From Bacteroides ovatus (GTDB lineage Bacteria > Bacteroidota > Bacteroidia > Bacteroidales > Bacteroidaceae), in the NCBI RefSeq assembly GCF_001314995.1, contig NZ_CP012938.1:868001-932000 (forward strand): a DNA stretch of 64,000 nt. Reading direction: 5' to 3'. Under the pieces are notes generated by a model. The model was not told the origin of the DNA. It was given only the letters and a program-made list of their open reading frames with translations, and made no database searches. Numbering within the stretch: position 1 is the stretch's first letter; every line of letters starts with the position of its first letter. A program made the position numbers and the translations under genes. Below are positions 8,207-17,851 of this stretch, piece by piece.

Positions 8207-8557
8207 ATGTATAAGAAGAAAATTCCTTTTGATATTGATTGTGGGATAAAGATTACGATGGAAGTGATCGGGGGAAAATGGAAAAGTTGCATCATTCAGG
8301 AATTATGCACTGGTCCGAAACGTCCCAGCGAGCTGCATCGTTTATTTACCGAGGCAAGTCCCCGGGTCATCAATCAACAACTGAAAGAATTGGAGATGCA
8401 CGGCATTATCAGCAAAAAGATATTCATGGAGCTTCCTCCCCATTCGGAATATGCTATCACCGAATTGGGAAAGACGCTGATTCCTCTGATTGAGCAACTG
8501 GAAATCTGGGGTGATAGCTTTCGTCCGGAGATGAAGAGAATCTTGAAAATAGAATAA
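8207..8557 (+). CDS. HxlR-family winged-helix regulator
   Basis: A 116-residue HxlR/MarR-like regulator. The family pattern is clear: C12 in the N-terminal segment (DIDCGIKITMEVIGGKWKS), the recognition region (SPRVINQQLKELEMHGIISK) and the C-terminal wing (YAITELGKTLIPLIEQLEIWG). Several HxlR proteins sense electrophiles or redox state through the N-terminal Cys, which is present. It is divergent from the arginase-family gene with 151 bp between starts and may control it; that is inference from position. Confidence 0.88.
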   Translation: MYKKKIPFDIDCGIKITMEVIGGKWKSCIIQELCTGPKRPSELHRLFTEASPRVINQQLKELEMHGIISKKIFMELPPHSEYAITELGKTLIPLIEQLEIWGDSFRPEMKRILKIE

Positions 8558-8652
8558 ATCTTTCTAATATCATTAATATTTCAAAAAAGACCATCTATCT
8601 AAAATAAATTATTGCTTCTTTTGTCCTAATGAAATGAAAATTGGGAGATAGT

Positions 8653-9204
8653 ATGAATAACAACATTGATATAAAAACGCTGGAGGCCTTTCAGGATGGG
8701 AATCACAAGGCCTTTGAGACTATTTTTATAGCATACTACAACAAAACCAAAACATTCATTGACGGATATATAAAATCAGAACCTGATGCGGAAGAGCTGA
8801 CAGAGGATTTATTTGTCAATCTTTGGATCAACCGTCATTCGATTGATACGTCCAGATCATTCAATTCTTATTTGCACACCATTGCAAGAAATGCAGCAAT
8901 CAACTTTCTGAAACATAAATATGTGTGTGATGCCTATCTGAACAATAATCAAGAAACAGGATATAGCTCTACTTCCGAAGAAGACCTTATTGCCAAGGAA
9001 TTGGAAATGCTGATTGACGAACTTGTCGGAGGAATGCCCGAACAACGGAGAATGATTTATACATTGAGTCGTAACGAAGGATTATCCAATGCCGAAATTG
9101 CCGAACGCCTGAATACTACCAAAAGAAATGTTGAAAGCCAGCTAAGTCTTGCTTTGAAAGAAATACGGAAGGTTATTTCATGTTTCCTGGTATCACTATT
9201 ATAG
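8653..9204 (+). CDS. ECF-type RNA polymerase sigma factor
   Basis: A 183-residue sigma-70 family ECF factor of the Bacteroidetes FecI-like group. Region 2 covers about residues 18-65 (DAEELTEDLFVNLWINR), region 4 about 130-175 (LSNAEIAERLNTTKRNVESQ). Start 8653 (ATG) is preferred to the TTG at 8641. A FecR anti-sigma gene follows at 9302 and a TonB-dependent receptor at 10401, the usual cell-surface signalling trio. No consensus -7 box was found upstream. Confidence 0.92.
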   Translation: MNNNIDIKTLEAFQDGNHKAFETIFIAYYNKTKTFIDGYIKSEPDAEELTEDLFVNLWINRHSIDTSRSFNSYLHTIARNAAINFLKHKYVCDAYLNNNQETGYSSTSEEDLIAKELEMLIDELVGGMPEQRRMIYTLSRNEGLSNAEIAERLNTTKRNVESQLSLALKEIRKVISCFLVSLL

Positions 9205-9301
9205 CATTATATTTTTTTTCATTCTGCTTTATAAAAAAAACTTCCACTTTCTTATTGAGCTTTTTGCCACTAAACTGTATATATAGTAAAGTGCAGCAAA
9301 A

Positions 9302-10276
9302 ATGAAGAAAAGTAATATCAGTAAAATCATCAAAATGTTCCTCTCCGCCCGCTTTCCATCTGAAACGGAAGAGAAAGTGCAGAAATGGATCATCAAAGAT
9401 GAAAATCAGCAGGCGAAAGCTAAAGCCTCATTGGATTATTGGAATGAATTGGACATAGAAGCCGATTCAAGCACTTATGCTTCATTGGAACGGGTGAATT
9501 TAAGAACAGGATATAATAAGGAGCATCTGACCAACATAGCTTCTTACCAGAAGTTTGCCCGTGTCGCCGCCGTTATTGTTCCTTTATTTCTATTTGCGGG
9601 AGGGATGTTCTACTATCTTTCTCCTCACAACGAAATGATAGAAATATCCGTTGCCTACGGAGAACAGAAGCGCTTAATCTTGCCGGATAGTTCGGAAGTA
9701 TGGTTGAACGCGGGAAGTAGCATTTTATACCCGGAAACTTTTGCCAAAGATAAACGCTTGGTCATGCTTGACGGTGAAGCTTATTTCTCTGTCAAAAAAG
9801 ATACTGTAAGTCCTTTTATTGTAGAAACCTCCCAACTCTCTGTGAAAGTTCTTGGAACCAGGTTCAATGTGAAAGCCTATCCTAATGATGAGAAAATAAC
9901 GACTACATTGACTAGCGGTAAGGTGGAAGTGAGTGTCCGGTCTCAACCTCCCCATATACTAAAGCCCGATGAGCAGCTTACATACGACAAAAAATCATCA
10001 GATATTCACATATCAGTGATAGATACGAATGATACAAATTGTTGGATGGCGGGAAAACTAGTATTTACCAATGCCAGCGCCGGAGAAATATTCCGAACCT
10101 TGGAAAGGCACTATAACACCACTATTGATAATACAGCAATTATCCCCGCATCCAAACGATATACGGTTAAGTTTCTGAAAGATGAAAGTCTGAATGAAAT
10201 ACTGAATATATTGAAAGATATCATCGGCTTTGATTATCAGCAATATGAAAAGAAAATAGTATTAACCCGACAATAA
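9302..10276 (+). CDS. FecR-family anti-sigma factor
   Basis: A 324-residue transmembrane regulator. An N-terminal cytoplasmic domain (1-85) is followed by one membrane helix (VAAVIVPLFLFAGGMFYYL, about 88-107), then the FecR domain (VAYGEQKRLILPDSSEVWLN ... GEAYFSV) and a C-terminal DUF4974-type domain that would contact the receptor's STN domain. It holds the adjacent sigma factor inactive until the TonB receptor signals. Length is typical. Confidence 0.92.
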   Translation: MKKSNISKIIKMFLSARFPSETEEKVQKWIIKDENQQAKAKASLDYWNELDIEADSSTYASLERVNLRTGYNKEHLTNIASYQKFARVAAVIVPLFLFAGGMFYYLSPHNEMIEISVAYGEQKRLILPDSSEVWLNAGSSILYPETFAKDKRLVMLDGEAYFSVKKDTVSPFIVETSQLSVKVLGTRFNVKAYPNDEKITTTLTSGKVEVSVRSQPPHILKPDEQLTYDKKSSDIHISVIDTNDTNCWMAGKLVFTNASAGEIFRTLERHYNTTIDNTAIIPASKRYTVKFLKDESLNEILNILKDIIGFDYQQYEKKIVLTRQ

Positions 10277-10299
10277 AAAGAAACAGCCTATGAATAAAA

Positions 10300-10337
10300 A
10301 GAACCGGGAAGCAGCTTGAGACCCTCTTCCCAGTTCT
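10300..10337 (+). promoter_or_regulatory. Intercistronic hairpin between fecR and the TonB receptor gene
   Basis: A 12-bp stem (10300-10311 with 10326-10337, one mismatch) without a T-tract. It overlaps a possible 9-codon ORF (10290-10319, MNKKNREAA). It may be an attenuator, processing or mRNA-stability element; the sequence alone does not decide. Confidence 0.45.
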
Positions 10338-10400
10338 GAAATGTCTACCCTCATTCAACAAGTGACGTAAAATGAAGTATCAACATACAAATATAGAATA

Positions 10401-13022
10401 ATGAATCGAATAAATACAAATAAACAGGCAGGTAAGCTCGCCATTTTTTTATTTTTTACTTTTCTATCTCTTACAACTATTGCACAGAATAAAGATAAAA
10501 AGATTACCATACAAAATAAAAATATCTCATTAAAAGAGGCTTTTGCACAAATTGAAACACAAACCGGATATAGCATCGCTTATGAACAATCGAACCTGAA
10601 TATCGAAAAGAAGCACTCTTTATCATTCAAAAATGTAACCATTGACAAAGCTATGGCTCAACTATTGAAGGAAACCGGATATGTATATAAGATAAAAGGA
10701 TATCATATTATAATTTTTTTGCAGGATAACAAACAAAAGACTACTAGCAATGATACACAAAAACTGACTCAAACCATAAGAGGAATCGTTGTTGATTCCA
10801 AAACCAATACACCCATAGAATATGCCTCTGTCTGTATAATAGAAGATCCCTCACGGGGAGGTTCGACTGACGGACGGGGAAATTTCCGGATTAATAATGT
10901 CCCGGTGGGTCGTTATAATATTCAGGCATCTTTTATGGGGTATCGCCCAAGTATCATCAGCGAAGTATCTGTCACTTCATCCAAAGAAGTATTTGTAGAG
11001 ATTCCTATGGATGAGAATGTACAAGATTTGGCTGAAGTACTTGTCAAGCCGGAAATAAAAAAAGACCGGACTGTCAACCCAATGGCTATCACAGGAGGAC
11101 GTATGATTAGTATTGAAGAAGCGTCCCGATTTGCCAATGGTTTTGACGATCCTGCACGGTTAAGTTCTGCATTTGCAGGTGTAGCAGGAGATGTCGGTAC
11201 TAATGCGGTTGCCATCCGGGGAAATGCCCCGCAATTTACACAATGGAGACTGGAGGGAATTGAAATACCTAATCCTACTCACTTTGCTGATTTATCAGGC
11301 TTGGGAGGAGGATTCCTGTCCGCTTTGAGTACGCAAGTCATCGGCAACTCCGATTTCTACAACGGAGCTTTCCCGGCGGAATACAGTAATGCCCTATCAG
11401 GTGTTTTCGATATGCATTTGCGCAATGGTAACAATCAGAAGTACGAACACGCCTTTCAGGTCGGACTCATGGGCATAGATTTAGCTTCGGAAGGTCCTAT
11501 CAATAAAAAACGGGGAAGTTCCTATCTGGTGAATTATCGCTTTTCTACTACTTCACTGGCATCGGGTAATGACATCAACCTGAAATATCAGGATTTAGCC
11601 TTCAAACTAAATTTTCCCACACGTAAAGCTGGAACCTTTTCGATCTGGGGATTAGGATTGATAGACAGAAATAAAGCAGATGTTTTGGAACGTTCCAAAT
11701 GGGAAACGATGGGAGACCGGTCGTCGGGATATAATAAACTGGATAAACTGGCAGGTGGCTTAGCGCACAAATATGTACTGGATGAAAATACTTATATCCG
11801 TTCTTCTCTATCCGCTACCTATTCCAAAGACCGTTCATTGGCGGACTTACATACCGACGACGCTATTATTAATGTAGCAGATATTCAGAATAGCAGATGG
11901 AATTTAGTATTCAATTCATATCTGAATAAGAAATTCAGTCCGAGGCATACCAACAGAACAGGGATTACCATTACGGAACTTAAATATGATCTTGATTACA
12001 AAGTCAGCCCTTATTTGGGATTAAACAAACCTATGGAACAAATATCGAAAGGCAGTGGAGAAAGTACAGTCCTCTCGGCATATAGTAGTTCTGTAATAAA
12101 CTTGAGCAACAATCTGACAACCAGTTTAGGGGTTACCGGACAATATTTTACTTTAAACAAGAACTGGTCGATAGAACCGAGAGTTGCCCTTAAATGGAAA
12201 ATAAATCCTGCACATTCTTTAGCAGCAGCTTACGGCTTGCATAGCCGCCGGGAAAGGCTCGACTATTACTTTGTTGAACAGATAATCAATGGTAAAAAGG
12301 AATCAAACCGGTACCTGGACTTCTCAAAGGCACATCATTTCGGATTCACTTATGACTGGAATATCAATCAGAGCCTACATCTGAAAATAGAACCCTATTA
12401 TCAATACTTGTTCCACATACCGGTTGAGGAAAACTCCTCCTTTTCGATTATCAATTATGAAGAATTCTATTTAGACCGCATATTGACAAACACCGGAATA
12501 GCCAAAAACTATGGAATAGATATAACACTGGAACAATACATGAAAAACGGCTTCTACTATATGATTACAGCTTCATTATTCAAATCGAAATATAGGGGAG
12601 GAGACCGTATCTGGCGAAATACGAGACTGGATAAAAGTTTTTTAGTGAACCTGCTCGCCGGAAAAGAATGGATGGTTGGCAGACTCAAACAGAATGTATT
12701 AAGTGTAAACGGCCGTCTGTTCTTTCAGGGAGGAGGACGCTATACACCTGTGGATGAAGAAAAAAGTCAGGAAGAAAAAGACATCGTTTTTGACGAGAGC
12801 AAAGCATATACTAAACGATTCAATCCATCTATAAACGGTGATGTTTCGATCAGCTTCCGGATCAATAAGAAAAGAGTATCCCACGAGTTTTCTCTGAAAA
12901 TACTGAATGTGGGTATGCGCACCGGAATGCATTTCTATCAATACAATGAAAGAACGAGTGTAGTAGAAGAAAAAGACGGAGCGGGTCTGATTCCGAACAT
13001 CAGCTACAAAATTTATTTCTAA
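10401..13022 (+). CDS. TonB-dependent receptor with STN signalling domain
   Basis: An 873-residue outer-membrane receptor. Domains in order: signal peptide (to about residue 29, ending TTIAQ), STN/secretin-type domain (about 32-107) that transmits a signal to FecR, a carboxypeptidase-regulatory-like domain (about 125-210), the plug (NAVAIRGNAPQFTQWRLEGI... EYSNALSGVFDM, about 225-335) and a beta-barrel ending in aromatic Phe. No SusD partner follows, so this is not a standard SusCD glycan pair; a siderophore, metal complex or peptide is possible. It is the target of the preceding sigma/anti-sigma pair by layout. Confidence 0.9.
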   Translation: MNRINTNKQAGKLAIFLFFTFLSLTTIAQNKDKKITIQNKNISLKEAFAQIETQTGYSIAYEQSNLNIEKKHSLSFKNVTIDKAMAQLLKETGYVYKIKGYHIIIFLQDNKQKTTSNDTQKLTQTIRGIVVDSKTNTPIEYASVCIIEDPSRGGSTDGRGNFRINNVPVGRYNIQASFMGYRPSIISEVSVTSSKEVFVEIPMDENVQDLAEVLVKPEIKKDRTVNPMAITGGRMISIEEASRFANGFDDPARLSSAFAGVAGDVGTNAVAIRGNAPQFTQWRLEGIEIPNPTHFADLSGLGGGFLSALSTQVIGNSDFYNGAFPAEYSNALSGVFDMHLRNGNNQKYEHAFQVGLMGIDLASEGPINKKRGSSYLVNYRFSTTSLASGNDINLKYQDLAFKLNFPTRKAGTFSIWGLGLIDRNKADVLERSKWETMGDRSSGYNKLDKLAGGLAHKYVLDENTYIRSSLSATYSKDRSLADLHTDDAIINVADIQNSRWNLVFNSYLNKKFSPRHTNRTGITITELKYDLDYKVSPYLGLNKPMEQISKGSGESTVLSAYSSSVINLSNNLTTSLGVTGQYFTLNKNWSIEPRVALKWKINPAHSLAAAYGLHSRRERLDYYFVEQIINGKKESNRYLDFSKAHHFGFTYDWNINQSLHLKIEPYYQYLFHIPVEENSSFSIINYEEFYLDRILTNTGIAKNYGIDITLEQYMKNGFYYMITASLFKSKYRGGDRIWRNTRLDKSFLVNLLAGKEWMVGRLKQNVLSVNGRLFFQGGGRYTPVDEEKSQEEKDIVFDESKAYTKRFNPSINGDVSISFRINKKRVSHEFSLKILNVGMRTGMHFYQYNERTSVVEEKDGAGLIPNISYKIYF

Positions 13023-13142
13023 ATAACTGAACAAGAAAAGGGTTTGTTCACACAATAGACTGACACCCAACAGGCAACTGCTTTCAGTAATTATGGTATA
13101 ACAATCTGTAATATATATACTAACAAGCTCTCTGAATACCTG

Positions 13143-13150
13143 TATATTTG
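13143..13150 (+). promoter_or_regulatory. -7 promoter box for the MBL-fold hydrolase gene
   Basis: TATATTTG matches TAnnTTTG, 20 bp before the ATG at 13171, suggesting the hydrolase has its own promoter rather than relying on the TonB receptor operon. Confidence 0.65.
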
Positions 13151-13170
13151 CTGCGTGAAATAATTTAGTT

Positions 13171-14274
13171 ATGAATTATATGCGTATCATATTCAAGAAA
13201 TTCAAAGCACGTATGATTGTAGGATGTATATTAGCTGTAATAGCATTGCTGGCGGTGTCAGTCATTGTTTTTATCAATCAAGCCAGTTTCGGCAGAACTC
13301 CCCGTGGGGAACGGCTGGAAAGAGTCATGAAATCTCCTAATTACAGAAACGGAGAATTTAAAAATCAGCATGAAACTCTATTGATGACTTCCGACAGGGG
13401 ACGTTTTAGCGGAATCTGGGAGTTCATTTTCAGAAAGATAGACGGTTTGCGCCCCGAACAGGCTGTCAAAGCAATAAAAACAGATTTACGCAAGATTGGC
13501 CGTAATGAAGAAATATTGGTATGGTTCGGACATTCATCTTACCTGATTCAAACGGGAGGAAAGCGAATATTGGTTGACCCGGTATTTTGTATGGCTTCTC
13601 CCGTATCTTTTGTCAACAAGCCATTCAAAGGTACGGAACTTTATACACCGGATGATATGCCGGACATTGATTATCTCGTGATTAGTCACGATCATTGGGA
13701 TCATTTGGATTACAACACAGTCAAAAAATTAAAAGACCGGATTGGAGCAGTGATTTGTCCGTTGGGTGTTGGCGAACATTTCGAATATTGGGGATTTGAT
13801 AAAGAGCGTCTGATAGAACTTGACTGGAATGAAGACGCAAACCTCGTTCCGGGCTTTATGATACATTGTTTGCCTGCCCGTCATTTCTCCGGTCGCAGAC
13901 TTACTGCCAACCAGTCACTTTGGGCTTCTTTCCTGCTAGAAGCTCCTTCACAAAAGATATACATTGGCGGAGACGGAGGATATGATACGCATTATGCAGA
14001 AATAGGCAACCGGTTCCCCGGCATCGACCTCGCAATTCTTGAAAACGGGCAATACAACGAAGAGTGGAGCTTAATTCATCTGATGCCCCAATATATGGCA
14101 CAGACGGCCAGAGATTTAAAAGCGAAAAGAGTTCTGACCGTACATCATTCTAAATATGCGTTGGCCAAACATCGTTGGGATGAACCTCTCAAAAATGCAG
14201 AAGAGATGAAGAATAAAGATTCTCTGAATGTATTGATTCCGGAGATTGGAGAGGTCGTGGCATTAGAAAAATAG
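13171..14274 (+). CDS. Membrane-anchored MBL-fold metallo-hydrolase (UlaG/NAPE-PLD-like)
   Basis: A 367-residue metallo-beta-lactamase-fold protein. An N-terminal membrane anchor (VGCILAVIALLAVSVIVFI, about 16-35) is followed by the hydrolase domain with the HxHxDH motif (SHDHWDHLD, near residue 173), a later His in PARHFSGR, Asp in YIGGDGGYD and a terminal His in TVHHSKYAL. The order and the FGHSSYLIQTGGKRILVDPV opening resemble the UlaG-like and N-acyl-phosphatidylethanolamine phospholipase D groups. A phospholipid-type substrate at the membrane is possible but not shown. Confidence 0.85.
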   Translation: MNYMRIIFKKFKARMIVGCILAVIALLAVSVIVFINQASFGRTPRGERLERVMKSPNYRNGEFKNQHETLLMTSDRGRFSGIWEFIFRKIDGLRPEQAVKAIKTDLRKIGRNEEILVWFGHSSYLIQTGGKRILVDPVFCMASPVSFVNKPFKGTELYTPDDMPDIDYLVISHDHWDHLDYNTVKKLKDRIGAVICPLGVGEHFEYWGFDKERLIELDWNEDANLVPGFMIHCLPARHFSGRRLTANQSLWASFLLEAPSQKIYIGGDGGYDTHYAEIGNRFPGIDLAILENGQYNEEWSLIHLMPQYMAQTARDLKAKRVLTVHHSKYALAKHRWDEPLKNAEEMKNKDSLNVLIPEIGEVVALEK

Positions 14275-14275
14275 T

Positions 14276-14331
14276 GTTTTACCCAATCGGCTAAAGGTTT
14301 TCCCGTCTGTTATCAGTGAAATTGGTAAAAC
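14276..14331. terminator. Imperfect inverted repeat after the hydrolase gene
   Basis: GTTTTACCCAAT (14276-14287) pairs with ATTGGTAAAAC (14321-14331) with one bulged C and a 33-nt loop. There is no clear T-tract, so terminator function is tentative. Confidence 0.4.
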
Positions 14332-14371
14332 ATTCTGTAATTTGTATAGTTGAAAAACAAATTTCCCTGAT

Positions 14372-14379
14372 TAACTTTG
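14372..14379 (+). promoter_or_regulatory. -7 promoter box for the Fe-S/TonB/ECF operon
   Basis: TAACTTTG matches TAnnTTTG and overlaps the perfect palindrome ACTTTGCAAAGT (14374-14385). The leader to the ATG at 14462 is about 75 nt. I see no cobalamin or thiamin riboswitch motif in it. Confidence 0.65.
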
Positions 14380-14461
14380 CAAAGTTGAAATATAGATGGT
14401 TCAATCCTGACAGTTTTAGACATTTAGATATAACTACTATAAATTGAAAATTAATTAGTTT

Positions 14462-15970
14462 ATGCTACGTACTATCAGACTTACAACCGCCATTGTGTGC
14501 TTTACACTTATTACCCTGCTCTTTCTCGACTTCACGGGTACATTGCACACATGGTTCGGATGGTTGGCGAAAATTCAATTTCTGCCGGCTTTATTAGCCT
14601 TGAACATAGGTGTCGTATTGTTTTTAGTTGTACTTACATTCCTGTTCGGACGTATCTACTGCTCTGTTATTTGTCCGTTGGGAGTGTTTCAGGACATTGT
14701 TTCGTGGGTATCCGGCAAACAAAAGAAAAACCGGTTCCGTTATTCACCAGCAATGAAATGGTTGCGGTATGGCGTTTTAGGAGTATTCATTATTATGATG
14801 GTTGCAGGATTGAACTCTTTGGCTATCTTGCTGGCACCGTATAGTGCTTATGGCCGGATAGCTTCCAGTCTTTTTGCACCGGTCTGGCAATGGGGAAACA
14901 ACCTGTTGGCGTACTTCGCCGAACGAGTGGATAGTTATGCTTTTTATGAGGTAGATGTATGGATAAAGAGTCTTTCGACGATGCTGATTGCCATTGTTAC
15001 CCTTGTTGTTCTTTTCATTCTGGCGTGGCGCAACGGACGAACCTATTGTAATACGATCTGCCCCGTAGGTACTGTATTAGGGTTTATATCCAAATATGCG
15101 ATATTCAAACCGGTAATTGATACTTCCAAATGCAATAGTTGCGGTTTGTGTGCCCGCAATTGCAAAGCATCGTGTATTAATCCGAAAGCTCATGAAATAG
15201 ATTATAGCCGTTGTGTGACTTGTATGGATTGCATCGGAAAGTGTAAGCATGGAGCCATTACATACACAAGACGGAAACCTAAGAACGAAACAGCTACGAG
15301 CGAAGATACGAAAGCAAAGTCTGTCACTACTGAACAGGTAGACAATGCCCGTCGTAGCTTCCTTTCAGCATCGGCCATTTTTGCAACAACTTCTGTACTG
15401 AAAGCACAAGAGAAAAAAGTAGACGGAGGATTGGCTACTATCGAAGATAAAAAGATTCCCCAAAGAGAAAACCCTATCTATCCTCCCGGTGCTTTAAGCG
15501 CACGCAATTTCACTCAACATTGCACAGCCTGCCAATTATGTGTCTCTGTTTGTCCCAACCAGGTATTGCGCCCATCGGACAACCTATTGACATTGATGCA
15601 ACCGGAAATATCATACGAACGTGGATATTGCCGTCCCGAATGTACTAAATGTTCGGAAGTTTGTCCTGCCGGTGCTATTCATCTCACCAGTCTTGCCGAG
15701 AAATCAGCTATTCAGATCGGACATGCCGTATGGATTAAAGAGAACTGTGTACCTTTGACAGATGGAATGGAATGTGGCAACTGTGCCCGCCATTGTCCGA
15801 CAGGTGCCATACAGATGGTAGCTTCCGATCCTGAAAAAACAGATTCTCCAAAGATTCCGGTAGTAAATGTAGAAAAATGTATCGGTTGTGGGGCGTGTGA
15901 GAACCTTTGTCCGTCCCGTCCTTTCAGCGCCATTTATGTGACAGGACATCAGATGCATAGAATTATTTGA
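14462..15970 (+). CDS. NapH-type membrane polyferredoxin with multiple [4Fe-4S] motifs
   Basis: A 502-residue protein. The N-terminal half has about four membrane helices and the two NapH/FixG CxxxCP motifs (YCSVICPLG, near residue 71, and YCNTICPVG, near 198), then two ferredoxin clusters (CNSCGLCARNC; CVTCMDCIGKC). Around residue 295 a Tat-like stretch appears (ARRSFLSASAIFATTS), followed by four more Cys clusters (CTACQLCVSVC; CTKCSEVC; CGNCARHC; CIGCGACENLC). It probably carries electrons across or along the inner membrane. The layout looks like a NapH-like protein fused to an exported NapG-like ferredoxin. First gene of an apparent five-gene operon. Confidence 0.85.
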   Translation: MLRTIRLTTAIVCFTLITLLFLDFTGTLHTWFGWLAKIQFLPALLALNIGVVLFLVVLTFLFGRIYCSVICPLGVFQDIVSWVSGKQKKNRFRYSPAMKWLRYGVLGVFIIMMVAGLNSLAILLAPYSAYGRIASSLFAPVWQWGNNLLAYFAERVDSYAFYEVDVWIKSLSTMLIAIVTLVVLFILAWRNGRTYCNTICPVGTVLGFISKYAIFKPVIDTSKCNSCGLCARNCKASCINPKAHEIDYSRCVTCMDCIGKCKHGAITYTRRKPKNETATSEDTKAKSVTTEQVDNARRSFLSASAIFATTSVLKAQEKKVDGGLATIEDKKIPQRENPIYPPGALSARNFTQHCTACQLCVSVCPNQVLRPSDNLLTLMQPEISYERGYCRPECTKCSEVCPAGAIHLTSLAEKSAIQIGHAVWIKENCVPLTDGMECGNCARHCPTGAIQMVASDPEKTDSPKIPVVNVEKCIGCGACENLCPSRPFSAIYVTGHQMHRII

Positions 15971-15989
15971 TCTAAATCAGTATAAGATT

Positions 15990-17393
15990 ATGGAAGATAA
16001 AAATAAGAAAGATATAAATAGAAGAGATTTTATTAAGATTGTAGGTATCAGTGCAGCCACATCGACAGGTCTGTTATACGGATGCTCTTCAAAGGGGACT
16101 ACTTCTGCAAGTAGCGCAACAGGAGAAGGAGAGGTGCCCACCGATAAAATGACTTACCGCACATCTCCAACCACCGGTGACCGTGTTTCACTTTTGGGAT
16201 ATGGTTGTATGCGTTGGCCGCTCAAACCTGCTCCCGATGGTAATGGTGAAGTTATCGACCAGGATGCCGTAAACGGATTGGTAGATTATGCAATCGCTCA
16301 TGGAGTGAACTATTTCGATACATCTCCGGCATATGTACAAGGCTTTTCCGAAAAGGCAACAGGTATTGCATTGAGTCGCCATCCCCGTGATAAATATTAC
16401 ATCGCTACCAAATTGTCTAATTTCTCTCCTGATACGTGGTCTCGCGAAGCCTCACTCAAAATGTACCACAAATCATTCACGGAGCTACAAGTCGACTACA
16501 TTGATTATATGTTGCTCCACGGCATCGGCATGGGAGGAATGGAAGCCCTTAAAGGACGCTACCTGGATAACGGAATACTTGATTTTCTGGTTAAAGAGCG
16601 TGAAGCCGGACGCATCCGGAATCTCGGATTTTCTTACCATGGTGACATTGAAGTATATGATTATCTGCTCTCACGACACGATGAATTTAAATGGGATTTT
16701 GTACAAATACAGCTCAATTATGTAGACTGGAAACATGCCAAAGAGACCAATACTCGAAATACGGATGCGGAATATCTCTATGGCGAACTGGCCAAACGGG
16801 GGATTCCTGCCATCATTATGGAACCACTTTTGGGAGGACGTCTATCCAAATTGAACGATAATCTGGTGGCACGGCTCAAACAACGTCGTCCGGAAAGCAG
16901 TGTCGCTTCCTGGGCTTTCCGTTTTGCCGGTTCATTCCCGGATATTCTGACTGTATTAAGCGGCATGACTTATATGGAGCATCTGCAGGATAATCTTCGC
17001 ACTTATTCTCCTTTGGAGCCATTGACAGATGAAGAAAAAGAATTCCTCGAAGAAACGGCACAATTAATGCTGAAATATCCTACCATCCCTTGCAACGACT
17101 GCAAATACTGTATGCCATGTCCGTATGGACTGGATATACCTGCTGTATTGTTACATTACAACCGTTGTGTCAATGAAGGTAATGTCGCCAGAAGCGGACA
17201 GGATGAAAATTATGCGAAAGCCCGGCGCGCTTTTCTTGTCGGATATGACCGTAGCGTGCCCAAACTTCGACAGGCAAGCCATTGCATCGGTTGTAATCAG
17301 TGTGTGGCTCATTGCCCGCAAAATATTGATATTCCGAAAGAACTGCACCGGATCGACCAGTTTGTAGAACAATTGAAACAAGGTACTTTATAA
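15990..17393 (+). CDS. Tat-exported aldo/keto reductase with C-terminal ferredoxin domain
   Basis: A 467-residue protein. The N-terminus carries a Tat motif (RRDFIK, residues 11-16) and a lipobox-like LLYGC, so it is probably a folded lipoprotein outside the cytoplasm. The AKR barrel follows (YFDTSPAYVQG with the catalytic-type Asp/Tyr, YIATKLSN, LLHGIGMGG), about residues 55-365. The C-terminus binds two Fe-S clusters (CNDCKYCMPCPYGLDIP; CIGCNQCVAHCPQNIDIPKE). It begins 19 bp after the polyferredoxin, a likely electron partner. The substrate is unknown. Confidence 0.88.
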   Translation: MEDKNKKDINRRDFIKIVGISAATSTGLLYGCSSKGTTSASSATGEGEVPTDKMTYRTSPTTGDRVSLLGYGCMRWPLKPAPDGNGEVIDQDAVNGLVDYAIAHGVNYFDTSPAYVQGFSEKATGIALSRHPRDKYYIATKLSNFSPDTWSREASLKMYHKSFTELQVDYIDYMLLHGIGMGGMEALKGRYLDNGILDFLVKEREAGRIRNLGFSYHGDIEVYDYLLSRHDEFKWDFVQIQLNYVDWKHAKETNTRNTDAEYLYGELAKRGIPAIIMEPLLGGRLSKLNDNLVARLKQRRPESSVASWAFRFAGSFPDILTVLSGMTYMEHLQDNLRTYSPLEPLTDEEKEFLEETAQLMLKYPTIPCNDCKYCMPCPYGLDIPAVLLHYNRCVNEGNVARSGQDENYAKARRAFLVGYDRSVPKLRQASHCIGCNQCVAHCPQNIDIPKELHRIDQFVEQLKQGTL

Positions 17394-17401
17394 AAGAAAC
17401 G

Positions 17402-17821
17402 ATGGAAAAATTAATCAATCTATTACATACGGGAGGATACTCCTGTACCATTGCCAACGGAGGAAAAATCCGCACTTTCACTCAACGTGGCGTAGCCGAT
17501 CTCTATGATTTGCTAACACAGGAACCGGAGTTTCTTAAAGGAGCTTTGATTGCTGATAAAGTGGTTGGCAAGGGAGCTGCCGCCCTGATGATTCTGGGTG
17601 GTATAAAAGAATTATATACGGATATTATCAGTACCAAGGCTTTGGAGCTATTCCGGAAATCAGATGTGAAAGTCGATTTTGCGCAGGAAGTTGCTTTTAT
17701 CTGGAACCGTAACCATACAGGAGGATGTCCTGTAGAGACAATGTGCAGTGAAGTGGAATCAGCAGAAGAAATATTACCACTGATCCGCGATTTTCTGGAA
17801 AAGATCAGAAATAAGAAGTAA
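17402..17821 (+). CDS. DUF1893 protein
   Basis: A 139-residue soluble protein of the DUF1893 family (cytidine-deaminase-like fold in the structurally studied member TM1506). Visible motifs are DKVVGKGAAALMILGGIKELY and a Cys pair in GGCPVETMCSEV near residues 103-109. No signal peptide. It starts 8 bp after the aldo/keto reductase gene and is surely cotranscribed. Biochemical role unknown; the context ties it to redox or cofactor handling. Confidence 0.8.
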   Translation: MEKLINLLHTGGYSCTIANGGKIRTFTQRGVADLYDLLTQEPEFLKGALIADKVVGKGAAALMILGGIKELYTDIISTKALELFRKSDVKVDFAQEVAFIWNRNHTGGCPVETMCSEVESAEEILPLIRDFLEKIRNKK

Positions 17822-17851
17822 AAAGAAGAAACTTGAAACACGAAATAAAGT

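Noticed and set aside
14380..14461. Riboswitch upstream of the Fe-S/TonB/ECF operon
   Set aside because: The leader is only about 75 nt and no cobalamin, thiamin or other known riboswitch core was recognised.
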